Source: a virus
DNA length: 21,409 nt
Strand: one strand, 5' to 3'
Virus record (IMG/VR): IMGVR_UViG_3300045825_000612
Span: 1-21,409 of that record
Shown: positions 15,128 through 21,409 of the stretch, in pieces
Numbering within the stretch: position 1 is the first letter of the stretch
Layout: each line of letters begins with the position of its first letter
Translations under genes and position numbers: made by a program
Notes under the pieces: model-generated
Databases searched by the model: none
Seen by the model: the letters and a program-made list of their open reading frames with translations, nothing else
Told to the model about the DNA's origin: nothing

Positions 15128-15809
15128 AAACCCAGTTGTGTCTCAGCATATCAACGACGACGGGTCGCTGAAGATTGTTGACCTCTTCTACACCATCCAA
15201 GGCGAAGGCCCGTACAGCGGCATGCCAGCTGTATTCCTGCGCCTGGCAGATTGCAACCTTCGATGTGTCATGTGCGACACCGACTTTACAAGCAATGCGC
15301 GAGTACTGTCGAGTGCTGGTATTGTCAATGAGATTTTAGAAGCTGCGGGCAAGAAAACCAGGCTGGTTGTGGTCACAGGCGGCGAGCCGATGCTGCAGAA
15401 TCTAGTGCCTGTTTGTAACGACCTACGTAGGCGCAACTTTCGGGTTCAAATTGAGACAGCTGGTACTATTTGGGTGCCCGGGCTAGAGGGATGCGGAGTG
15501 GCGCTTGTATGCTCTCCTAAGACTGCCAAAGTCCACCGGGAAATTGCCCATCGCTGCATCCATTACAAATACGTCGTTGGAGCGGGTGACGAGGTAGAAG
15601 ATGGCAAAATTGTGGCCAGCTTCCAGCTTGGAACCAGGCCCAAAATTCTTGCCCAGCCTGAGCGTGAAGATGCCACTATTTGGATCCAACCTCGGGATGA
15701 TCAAGACGACAGAAAAAATGCCACCAACCTGGCATTTGCAAGAGACCTGTGCCTGGAATATGGCTACAGATTGTGTGTTCAACTTCATAAGATTGCGGGA
15801 ATTCCATGA
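15117..15809 (+). CDS. queE: QueE, 7-carboxy-7-deazaguanine synthase
   Basis: 230 aa radical-SAM enzyme that contracts the ring of 6-carboxytetrahydropterin to 7-carboxy-7-deazaguanine. The Cys46-x3-Cys50-x2-Cys53 triad (CNLRCVMC) binds the 4Fe-4S cluster, with TIQGEGPYSGMP before it and TGGEP after (about 87-91), all standard for QueE. The ATG at 15117 lies inside the queC end with a poor ribosome site, so translation probably depends on coupling. It ends in an ATGA overlap with a 49-aa ORF that separates it from queD. Confidence 0.93.
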   Translation: MFGKNPVVSQHINDDGSLKIVDLFYTIQGEGPYSGMPAVFLRLADCNLRCVMCDTDFTSNARVLSSAGIVNEILEAAGKKTRLVVVTGGEPMLQNLVPVCNDLRRRNFRVQIETAGTIWVPGLEGCGVALVCSPKTAKVHREIAHRCIHYKYVVGAGDEVEDGKIVASFQLGTRPKILAQPEREDATIWIQPRDDQDDRKNATNLAFARDLCLEYGYRLCVQLHKIAGIP

Positions 15810-15955
15810 AACCATATCCCAAGAAACGAGTACTTTGTCTGGACGGGCCATTTAAGGGACGAAACCTTTGGTTGGCGACCGACCGTCGGACCCTCACCTT
15901 CCGCATCAAGGGCCAGGTGGGATTCTACTCTAACGGCAGGTGGACAGCGCTATGA
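15806..15955 (+). CDS. 49-aa ORF coupled between queE and queD
   Basis: The ORF starts in an ATGA overlap with queE and ends in another ATGA overlap with queD, so it fills the gap exactly. The product is basic and aromatic (MKPYPKKRVLCLDGPFKG, then LWLATDRRTLTFRIKG, ending FYSNGRWTAL) and looks like a small beta-rich fold. No family is recognised. Its placement argues it is translated and perhaps functionally tied to the cassette. It may be a small accessory protein or a by-product of operon compaction. Confidence 0.6.
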   Translation: MKPYPKKRVLCLDGPFKGRNLWLATDRRTLTFRIKGQVGFYSNGRWTAL

Positions 15956-16386
15956 GAATCACAGCCGACAGATATCATGATATCAGCTGTGGGCATCGCG
16001 TCTATCAGCATGAGTCAAAATGCGCGCACGCGCACGGGCACAATTATCGAGTACACTTTGTAATTAGCTCCCCCGGACTGGATAGTGTGGGGCGGGTGCT
16101 CGACTTCTCCGTTATCAAAAGCCACCTCTGCATGTGGCTGGAAGATAATTGGGATCATCATTTCCTTCTTTGGAAAAACGACCCGTGGTGTCGGCCCATG
16201 CTCGCGCTTGACCCGACTGTTGTGATTGTGCCTTTCAACCCAACGGCTGAAAATATGGCGGCGTACCTGCTCAATGTCATCGGCCCCGGGCAGCTTGAAG
16301 GCACAGGAGCTCGTTTGATCAGTGTTCGAATTGAAGAGACGAGAAAGTGTTCTGCAAGCGCAGAGTTGGAGGCAGACGATGAGTGA
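15952..16386 (+). CDS. queD: QueD, 6-carboxytetrahydropterin synthase
   Basis: 144 aa of the 6-pyruvoyl-tetrahydropterin synthase fold. It converts dihydroneopterin triphosphate to 6-carboxytetrahydropterin. Zinc ligands His15, His28 and His30 (CGHRV, AHAHGHNY), the catalytic Cys24, NWDHHFL and the late IEET motif are all present. The ATG at 15952 is taken because it forms an ATGA overlap with the preceding ORF. The 3' end overlaps folE by 8 nt. Confidence 0.93.
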   Translation: MRITADRYHDISCGHRVYQHESKCAHAHGHNYRVHFVISSPGLDSVGRVLDFSVIKSHLCMWLEDNWDHHFLLWKNDPWCRPMLALDPTVVIVPFNPTAENMAAYLLNVIGPGQLEGTGARLISVRIEETRKCSASAELEADDE

Positions 16387-16924
16387 GAAAATTATCCGTG
16401 ATCTGCTCCTCCACATTGGTGAAAACCCGGACCGGGAGGGGCTCCTTGAAACCCCGCGTCGGGTGCTTAAGGCATGGGAGTTCTGGACACAGGGCTACAG
16501 CATGAATGCAGCCTCTATTCTCAAAGTCTTTGAGGACGGCGCTGAGGGGTGTGATCAGATGGTGGTTCGCAAGAACATTCCGTTGTACTCCAAGTGTGAG
16601 CACCATTTGGCGGACATTATTGGTACAGCCACTATCGCCTACATCCCCCGCGGGAAGATTGTGGGGTTGTCCAAGCTGGACCGTCTGGTAATTATGTACT
16701 CCCGTCGCCTCCAGGTGCAGGAGCGGCTTTGCAATCAGATCGCCGACGCCCTCGACCAACACCTTAGCCCAATCGGGGTAGGTGTTTGGATAAGCGCCCG
16801 GCACATGTGCGTTGAATCTCGCGGGGTTCAACACTCCGATAGCACCACCATTACAACAGCCCTGCGCGGAGCCATGCTCCATGAGCATGATGCCCGGGCT
16901 GAGTTTTTATCAATCTGCAGGTAA
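16379..16924 (+). CDS. folE: FolE, GTP cyclohydrolase I
   Basis: 181 aa. It opens GTP to dihydroneopterin triphosphate, the first step of both folate and 7-deazaguanine synthesis. The zinc and catalytic residues are in place: Cys73, His75 and His76 (KCEHHLAD) and Cys144 (HMCVESRGV). GLSKLDR at 96-102 is typical of the family. It overlaps queD by 8 nt and queF starts 2 nt after it. In this cassette it feeds GTP into preQ0 synthesis rather than folate. Confidence 0.93.
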   Translation: MSEKIIRDLLLHIGENPDREGLLETPRRVLKAWEFWTQGYSMNAASILKVFEDGAEGCDQMVVRKNIPLYSKCEHHLADIIGTATIAYIPRGKIVGLSKLDRLVIMYSRRLQVQERLCNQIADALDQHLSPIGVGVWISARHMCVESRGVQHSDSTTITTALRGAMLHEHDARAEFLSICR

Positions 16925-16926
16925 TT

Positions 16927-17364
16927 ATGACACAACTTCACAAAGATCTCAAAGCCCTTGGTAACTCCGCTGTCAACAAGCCCCTCTATGAGAAGGAGGG
17001 TGTTGACAAGACAGTGCTAGAGCGATTTCCTAACCCGTTCAAGGTTAGCAATCCTTCAGGGTGCAGCGGAACAGTTACCATCACGGCGCCCGAAGGGACG
17101 TCAAGGTGCCCCATGACGGGGCAGCCTGATTTCTTCACCCTAGTGATTAAGTACCAACCTGATGAGTTTTGTGTGGAGAGCAAGGCGCTAAAATTGTACA
17201 TAGCCTCTTTCCGCGACCAGCCTGAGTTCCATGAGGCTTGTGTTAATAGGATTTGCAACGATCTCGTTGAACTGCTAAACCCAGTCTGGATCAAGGTAAC
17301 TGGGCAATTCACCCCACGCGGGGGCATTGCCTTCTGGCCAACAGCGGAGTGGGGGCAGAAGTGA
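16927..17364 (+). CDS. queF: QueF, preQ0 reductase (type I)
   Basis: 145 aa, the short one-domain form. It reduces the nitrile of preQ0 to the aminomethyl group of preQ1 with NADPH. The catalytic Cys61 (RCPMTGQPDF), Asp68, the QueF signature VESKALKLY (83-91, Glu84) and FHE (His102-Glu103) are intact, so it should be active. QueF is not required for preQ0-type DNA marks, so its presence points to preQ1 as the base incorporated. It ends in a GTGA junction with the endonuclease gene that separates it from dpdA. Confidence 0.93.
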   Translation: MTQLHKDLKALGNSAVNKPLYEKEGVDKTVLERFPNPFKVSNPSGCSGTVTITAPEGTSRCPMTGQPDFFTLVIKYQPDEFCVESKALKLYIASFRDQPEFHEACVNRICNDLVELLNPVWIKVTGQFTPRGGIAFWPTAEWGQK

Positions 17365-18137
17365 TTCTACCCGTTGCATCAATGTGCGTCTATCAGATCA
17401 CCTGCTTGGTGACTGGTAAGCATTATGTTGGGCAAACCCGTAGAGATTTGAAAGAGCGCTGGGCGGGCCATCTTACTGATGCTCGGCATCATAGGGGATG
17501 TAAGGTCTTTTCAAACGCTTTGAAAAAGTATGGGCCTGACGCTTTTTCTATTGCAGTTCTTGAAGTTTGCAGTACAAGAGAAGAGCTTAATTTGCGTGAA
17601 CAACATTGGATTGAAAAAGTAGGCTGTTTATTTCCAAATGGCTACAACTTGAAAACAGGAGGGGATGTTCCCGTAGCAACTGAGTATCTTAAAGCGGCTA
17701 TCTCAGCGTCGCGTCAACGGCCTGAAACTAAAGCCAAGGCATCAGCATCGGGCAAAGCAATGTGGCAAGACCCGCTCTATGTTGCTCGGCAAAAAGAGGC
17801 ACTTACCCTTGCAATGGCTAAACCTGAATATTCTGAAAAGATATCCCAAGCAAGTAAGGCTGCATGGAATGATATTACAAAAAGAGAGGTTCAATCCCAG
17901 AAGCATAAAGAACTCTGGAAAGACCCTGCTTTCAAAGGTAAGAGAATGTCTGACATGCAGCTAACAGATGTGAGCAGACTAAAGCAAAGGCGGGCTATGC
18001 AAACAATGTGGGCTGACCCCGTGTTTGCAGAGCAAAAACAGAAGGCGCTAGCAGCGGCTGCTGCGACGCCTGAAGCAAAAGCAAAACGAAAGGCAACCTG
18101 GGCAAAAAAGAAAGAACAAAATGCAACTAGTACCTGA
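17361..18137 (+). CDS. GIY-YIG homing endonuclease (second of three)
   Basis: 258 aa from the GTG at 17361, which overlaps the queF stop (GTGA). An ATG at 17382 is the alternative start. Numbered from that ATG, VYQI (3-6), HYVGQTR (14-20), W27/H30, Glu73 (NLREQHWIEK) and Asn89 (GYNLKTGG) are the GIY-YIG catalytic set. The rest is a tandem array of about 30-residue units around AMWQDP, AAWND, LWKDP and MWADP, the NUMOD-like DNA-binding repeats of homing enzymes. It fills the queF-dpdA junction, and its last 17 nt contain the dpdA start. It is AT-richer than its neighbours, a sign of later arrival. Confidence 0.88.
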   Translation: MILPVASMCVYQITCLVTGKHYVGQTRRDLKERWAGHLTDARHHRGCKVFSNALKKYGPDAFSIAVLEVCSTREELNLREQHWIEKVGCLFPNGYNLKTGGDVPVATEYLKAAISASRQRPETKAKASASGKAMWQDPLYVARQKEALTLAMAKPEYSEKISQASKAAWNDITKREVQSQKHKELWKDPAFKGKRMSDMQLTDVSRLKQRRAMQTMWADPVFAEQKQKALAAAAATPEAKAKRKATWAKKKEQNATST

Positions 18138-19080
18138 TTTTAATCTTAACTTCTTCTTGTCAGGGGGCATGGGGCGAGTTGACTGGCATGAAGAGCGCTT
18201 AGTTAAAGAGCTGCAATGCAGACTTCACTCCTGTCACGGCAACTACCTTAAAGATGCAAAGCGATGGGCGCAAATAGCCTCTCGCAAGGACAATCAAATT
18301 CGATATTTCATGGCAGACTCTGGCGCGTTCACTTCTTGGAAAAGCGGGCACACTGTTAATATCAACGATTTGCTCAAAATCTACGGTGATGTTCTAGCGC
18401 TAATTGACCGCAGTAAAGTTACCCCATTTCTTATCAACTTAGACGTCATTCCAGGTTCGCCCGGCAAGACTGCTGAGAAAGACGAAGTGGAAGCTGCAAT
18501 CAAGCAGTCCGACATCAACTTCAACATCCTGGTAAAAGAGTTTGGCGATATTGTGATCCCGGTCTATCACCAGAATGAGTCTGAAGCCCGCCTCTTTGAA
18601 GTCTGTGACATGGCCAAGTACATTTGTGCCAGTCCCCGAAACGACTTGCCGGAATGGACGCGGGTCAAGTGGTCGGAGGAGGTTCATATGAAGCTGCCTC
18701 AGGGCATCACAACCCATGGCCTTGCAACCACGGGCAGTCAGATGACGTCCCGGGTGCCGTGGTGGTCAGTTGATAGTGCTGCTTGGCTTTTTTCTGGCGC
18801 CATGGGTAAGGTTGATGTGTGGGACGAAAGTAAATGGGTTTCCATTAACATATCCAAGGAGAGCCCGGACCGATTCAACCAAGGCAATCATTACTGGAAC
18901 TGTAGCAAGTTGATTAGGGACGTTGTTGACCGAGAAGCTGCTTTTTTTGAAATACCTGTTCAGAGTTTAATTGATGATCACATGGCTCGAAAACTTCTCA
19001 ACGGACTGTCGATAATTAAGTGGCTCAAGCAATTCAAATTTGAACAGAAAAGTTATCAACCCACTCTCTTTGCTCTCTAG
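18121..19080 (+). CDS. dpdA: DpdA, DNA 7-deazaguanine transglycosylase
   Basis: 319 aa, of the tRNA-guanine transglycosylase fold family. It would swap guanine in phage DNA for the preQ0- or preQ1-type base made by the genes upstream. MADSGAFTSW at about 64-73 contains the Asp66-Ser67 pair equivalent to the substrate aspartate of TGT enzymes. Other recognisable stretches are INLDVIPG (Asp109), HGLATTGSQ (199-207) and SVDSAAW (Asp218). DpdA proteins lack the tRNA-binding parts of TGT. The ATG lies within the upstream endonuclease gene with a weak site (AAGAAAGAAC). Confidence 0.88.
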   Translation: MQLVPDFNLNFFLSGGMGRVDWHEERLVKELQCRLHSCHGNYLKDAKRWAQIASRKDNQIRYFMADSGAFTSWKSGHTVNINDLLKIYGDVLALIDRSKVTPFLINLDVIPGSPGKTAEKDEVEAAIKQSDINFNILVKEFGDIVIPVYHQNESEARLFEVCDMAKYICASPRNDLPEWTRVKWSEEVHMKLPQGITTHGLATTGSQMTSRVPWWSVDSAAWLFSGAMGKVDVWDESKWVSINISKESPDRFNQGNHYWNCSKLIRDVVDREAAFFEIPVQSLIDDHMARKLLNGLSIIKWLKQFKFEQKSYQPTLFAL

Positions 19081-19088
19081 GACGTCAC

Positions 19089-20054
19089 ATGCTTAACGCG
19101 CTCAAGTTTGTCAATAGGGCAGTTGCTGAGAAGGATATTATTAGATGTCTAACTCACATTTGTGTCCACGATGGGATGCTCCAAGGCTCAGACGCCAAGA
19201 TGTCAATTGCAGCAGATTGCCCGCTGCTTGCCGGGCACTCCTTTACTGTCCCGGCAGAGAAATTCATCAAAGCCATCATCGGATGCAAAGGTGATCCTGC
19301 CATTACTCACAATGCTGACGGTACTGTCAAAATCAGTCATAAACGCTTTCGCGTCACCCTTCCAACATTGAATGCAGCTGATTACCCGAGTACTGAGTTT
19401 GCCCCAAAAGACGCTGTTCAAATCAAATCCCCAGCAGGGTTTTTAGACGCCTTGCAAAAGCTCCAGCCCTTTGTTAGCAAGGATGCATCTCGCCCGTGGT
19501 CGATGGGCGTCTCACTCACCCCCACTCACTTCTACGCAACCAACAATGTCACCCTTGCCCGGGTGCCGATGGAGTGGAATGGACCTGTCATCAACATGCC
19601 CAACTACGTGGTAGATGAACTGCTAGACATCAACCAACCGATTCAGGAAATTTGGGTGAGCACATCATCCATCTCATTCGTGTTTCAAGGCGCTTGGATG
19701 CGAACGCAGCTCTTCACCGACGCATGGCCTACAAGCATCCCCGCTATGTTCAACGCCCAACGTGAGTTTGAGCCTGTCCCTGGCGGGCTATTGGAGGCGG
19801 TTGAACAGCTCATTCCCTTCTGTCCTGACGTTAAATTCCCGAGCATTCACTTTGCCGAAGGATGCATCACCACCGCGAACGGGTTGCAATCGGCTGAGAT
19901 CGGGTTTGATTGGGAAGGGCTAGGAGTTTATAGGGCAGAGGTCATTGTTCTTATTCTCAAGATTGCAACACATTGGAATATTTCGGGATATCCAGGAGCG
20001 TGCTATTTCAAAGGGCTTGGAATTGATGGGCTTTTTATGGGAGTTAAAACATGA
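19089..20054 (+). CDS. DNA polymerase sliding clamp, beta-clamp (DnaN)-like
   Basis: 321 aa, a little shorter than bacterial DnaN (about 366). Family features are weak but consistent: an AKMSIAADCPL segment, a central RFRVTLPTLNAADYPSTEF stretch like the LP...DFP motif of beta clamps, and a duplicated domain pattern. It would form the ring that tethers the phage polymerase, whose gene follows after a third endonuclease gene. The ATG at 19089 has AGGA eight bases upstream. The end overlaps the endonuclease start (ATGA). Confidence 0.75.
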   Translation: MLNALKFVNRAVAEKDIIRCLTHICVHDGMLQGSDAKMSIAADCPLLAGHSFTVPAEKFIKAIIGCKGDPAITHNADGTVKISHKRFRVTLPTLNAADYPSTEFAPKDAVQIKSPAGFLDALQKLQPFVSKDASRPWSMGVSLTPTHFYATNNVTLARVPMEWNGPVINMPNYVVDELLDINQPIQEIWVSTSSISFVFQGAWMRTQLFTDAWPTSIPAMFNAQREFEPVPGGLLEAVEQLIPFCPDVKFPSIHFAEGCITTANGLQSAEIGFDWEGLGVYRAEVIVLILKIATHWNISGYPGACYFKGLGIDGLFMGVKT

Positions 20055-20803
20055 TGGGCGAACTTTATCGATTAGATTTCTCAAACGGGAAATCTTACAT
20101 AGGTGTCTCTAAACGCGGGGCGAAAGTTAGATTCAAAGAGCATAAACGAGATGCGACAGTCAGATTGATTAACTACCCTGTTTACAACGCTTGGAGAAAG
20201 TACGGAGAACCTTCTTTGCAGGTCATTGCGACTTTGGATGTTGATCTGCTTAACTCTGCTGAAATAGAAGCCATAGCGCGTGAAAAAACACTGAGCCCTC
20301 ATGGCTACAACACGAGTCCCGGCGGACTTCTCGGAGCAATGAGCAACCCTGAATGTTCTAAGAAGTTGATAGGGAGGTATAAAGGGCGAGTTTATAAAGA
20401 AGAATGGAGGCAAAAAATAATCGCCTCAGTTAGAGCGTTTCATGCCTCGCCCGCAAGTGAACAGTATCGAAAAAATATGTCAAAGCTAATGAAAGGTAGA
20501 AAGCTGCCCCCGCTCTCTGCTTCTACTAAACAGCTGATATCAGAATCAAAAAAGAACCTTTCACTTGAAACTATAAAAAGAATGTCTGATGCTGCAAAGG
20601 CAAGAAGCCCAGAAGCTGCTCGCAACATGGTTTCAACGAGGCTAAAAAGGGGAAGCTACATACACTCTGATTCAACTAAGTTAAAAATTAGTGAAGCTCT
20701 TTTGAAAAATTCAATTAAAAATAGAGTGGCTTATGCCACAGGCTGGGCTAGAAAGCAAAATCGGCCATTTTCAGAATTGAAGGAGAATAAAAATCCGATT
20801 TGA
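20051..20803 (+). CDS. GIY-YIG homing endonuclease (third of three)
   Basis: 250 aa. ELYRLDF (4-10), KSYIGVS (14-20), Lys/Arg at 21-27, Glu71/Glu73 (SAEIEAIARE) and HGYNTSPGG (84-92) are the GIY-YIG catalytic set. The C-terminal 150 residues contain NUMOD3-like DNA-binding segments (GRYKGRVYKEEWRQK, STKQLISESKK). The gene is conspicuously AT-rich, unlike the clamp gene before it. It begins in an ATGA overlap with the clamp and its final 11 nt overlap the presumed start of the DNA polymerase gene. Confidence 0.88.
   Translation: MMGELYRLDFSNGKSYIGVSKRGAKVRFKEHKRDATVRLINYPVYNAWRKYGEPSLQVIATLDVDLLNSAEIEAIAREKTLSPHGYNTSPGGLLGAMSNPECSKKLIGRYKGRVYKEEWRQKIIASVRAFHASPASEQYRKNMSKLMKGRKLPPLSASTKQLISESKKNLSLETIKRMSDAAKARSPEAARNMVSTRLKRGSYIHSDSTKLKISEALLKNSIKNRVAYATGWARKQNRPFSELKENKNPI
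20780..20785 (+). promoter_or_regulatory. Ribosome binding site of the DNA polymerase gene
   Basis: AAGGAG inside the last codons of the third endonuclease. Seven bases further on comes ATC (20793), in the polymerase frame. No ATG, GTG or TTG lies at a usable distance in that frame, so this site points to a non-standard start. Confidence 0.55.
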
Positions 20804-21409
20804 CGCACAAGGCCTGTTCTGGACAGACCTGCCTCCGGAGCCTGTAGTCAGGAAAACCAAGGAGCGGGAAAAGGCAACTCCGCCTGAACGCACTTGGGAG
20901 TCACCTGACTACCTTCCACAGCTGGAGGAAGCCCGCCGGTTTGACGTGCCCCTCATGTCAGATAATGAGCTTGTGGACGAGGCTATTTACCGCTCCCAGA
21001 TGGTGTTTGATACGGAGTGCTATGTCAACTACTTCCTGGCATGTTTCCGGTCTATGACCTGCAAGAAAGTGGTCTACTTTGAAATGTATGACGGCGGGCA
21101 CTTTGAGCTCCCAAAGTTACGCTGGCTCATGCGCAACTACTGCTTAATCGGATTCAACAGTAGAAACTACGACATGCCTCTTTTGCAGCTTGCGATTGCA
21201 GGGGCCACCTGCGCCCAGCTAAAAGAGGCAAGCGACAAAATCATTTTGCAGGATGTGCCACACTGGGAGATTTTGAAGGGATGGGACGTAGAGGAGTTTG
21301 ACTATAACCACATTGACCTGATAGAGGTTCTTCCCGGTCAAGTCTCCTTGAAGCTGTATGGCGGGCGACTCCATACCAAGACCATGTGGGATCTACCTTT
21401 CCGCCCTGA
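20793..21409 (+). CDS. DNA polymerase, N-terminal exonuclease part, 3' end outside the window
   Basis: 205 codons, open to the window edge. Numbering from ATC at 20793, residues 1-50 hold a Pro- and Arg/Lys-rich N-terminus typical of phage family A polymerases. FDTE at 72-75 (Asp73, Glu75) is Exo I of the DnaQ-type 3'-5' proofreading nuclease, and GFNSRNYD at 120-127 (Asn122, Asp127) is Exo II. The polymerase domain would lie beyond the window. The reading frame opens at a TGA ending at 20780, with no ATG, GTG or TTG before codon 52 (GTG), so the start is unresolved: ATC at 20793 or ATA at 20787 are the candidates. Confidence 0.82.
   Translation, partial: MRFDAQGLFWTDLPPEPVVRKTKEREKATPPERTWESPDYLPQLEEARRFDVPLMSDNELVDEAIYRSQMVFDTECYVNYFLACFRSMTCKKVVYFEMYDGGHFELPKLRWLMRNYCLIGFNSRNYDMPLLQLAIAGATCAQLKEASDKIILQDVPHWEILKGWDVEEFDYNHIDLIEVLPGQVSLKLYGGRLHTKTMWDLPFRP

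Noticed and set aside
16319-16888. 189-codon leftward ORF
   Set aside because: It is a mirror of folE, whose catalytic residues are all present on the other strand.
17361-20803. Group I introns or inteins carrying the GIY-YIG genes
   Set aside because: The queF, dpdA and clamp genes are uninterrupted, and each endonuclease lies between genes with start/stop overlaps, so they are free-standing.
1-21409. tRNA genes, CRISPR arrays, insertion sequences and attachment sites
   Set aside because: No cloverleaf-like sequences, regularly spaced repeats, transposase genes, terminal inverted repeats or integrase genes were seen by eye. Dedicated searches were not possible.

Overview
The window is part of a tailed double-stranded DNA phage genome (Caudoviricetes). 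The evidence is a terminase pair, phage recombination genes, a virus-type primase-helicase, gene overlaps of the ATGA type and three free-standing homing endonucleases. Promoters look sigma70-like and ribosome binding sites are AGGAG-like, which fits a Gram-negative host; a proteobacterial host is an inference. No tRNA, rRNA, integrase or CRISPR array was seen. Both ends cut through genes.

Layout. Positions 1-7744 are transcribed leftward: a 137-aa unknown protein, a primase/polymerase-helicase fusion, an AT-rich repeat and palindrome region that is a candidate replication origin (about 4746-5055), a PD-(D/E)XK resolvase-like nuclease, a strong promoter, terminase small and large subunits, a GIY-YIG endonuclease, and the start of a large PcfJ-like protein. 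A divergent control region with an 11-bp-arm palindrome and two TATAAT boxes lies at 7745-7846. From 7847 everything reads rightward: small unknown and membrane proteins, a promoter, a DUF932 protein, a recombination set (Sak4-like ATPase, DUF669 protein, Cas4-like Fe-S exonuclease, DEAD/DEAH helicase), small zinc and basic proteins, then a 7-deazaguanine cassette (queC, queE, a 49-aa ORF, queD, folE, queF, a GIY-YIG gene, dpdA). Last come a sliding clamp, a third GIY-YIG gene and the 5' part of a DNA polymerase.

How it fits together. FolE, QueD, QueE, QueC and QueF would carry GTP to preQ0 and preQ1, and DpdA would exchange DNA guanine for the deazapurine. The phage genome is therefore predicted to be 7-deazaguanine-modified, probably with preQ1, which known systems use to escape host restriction. 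The odd point is QueC: all four zinc-ligand cysteines are replaced at exactly conserved spacing. The three GIY-YIG genes share one architecture. Each fills a gene junction, and each 3' end runs 11-17 nt into the next gene's start. At the polymerase junction no ATG, GTG or TTG is left at the expected start. These points, the repeat-rich candidate origin and the 49-aa ORF coupled inside the cassette are the most interesting parts.
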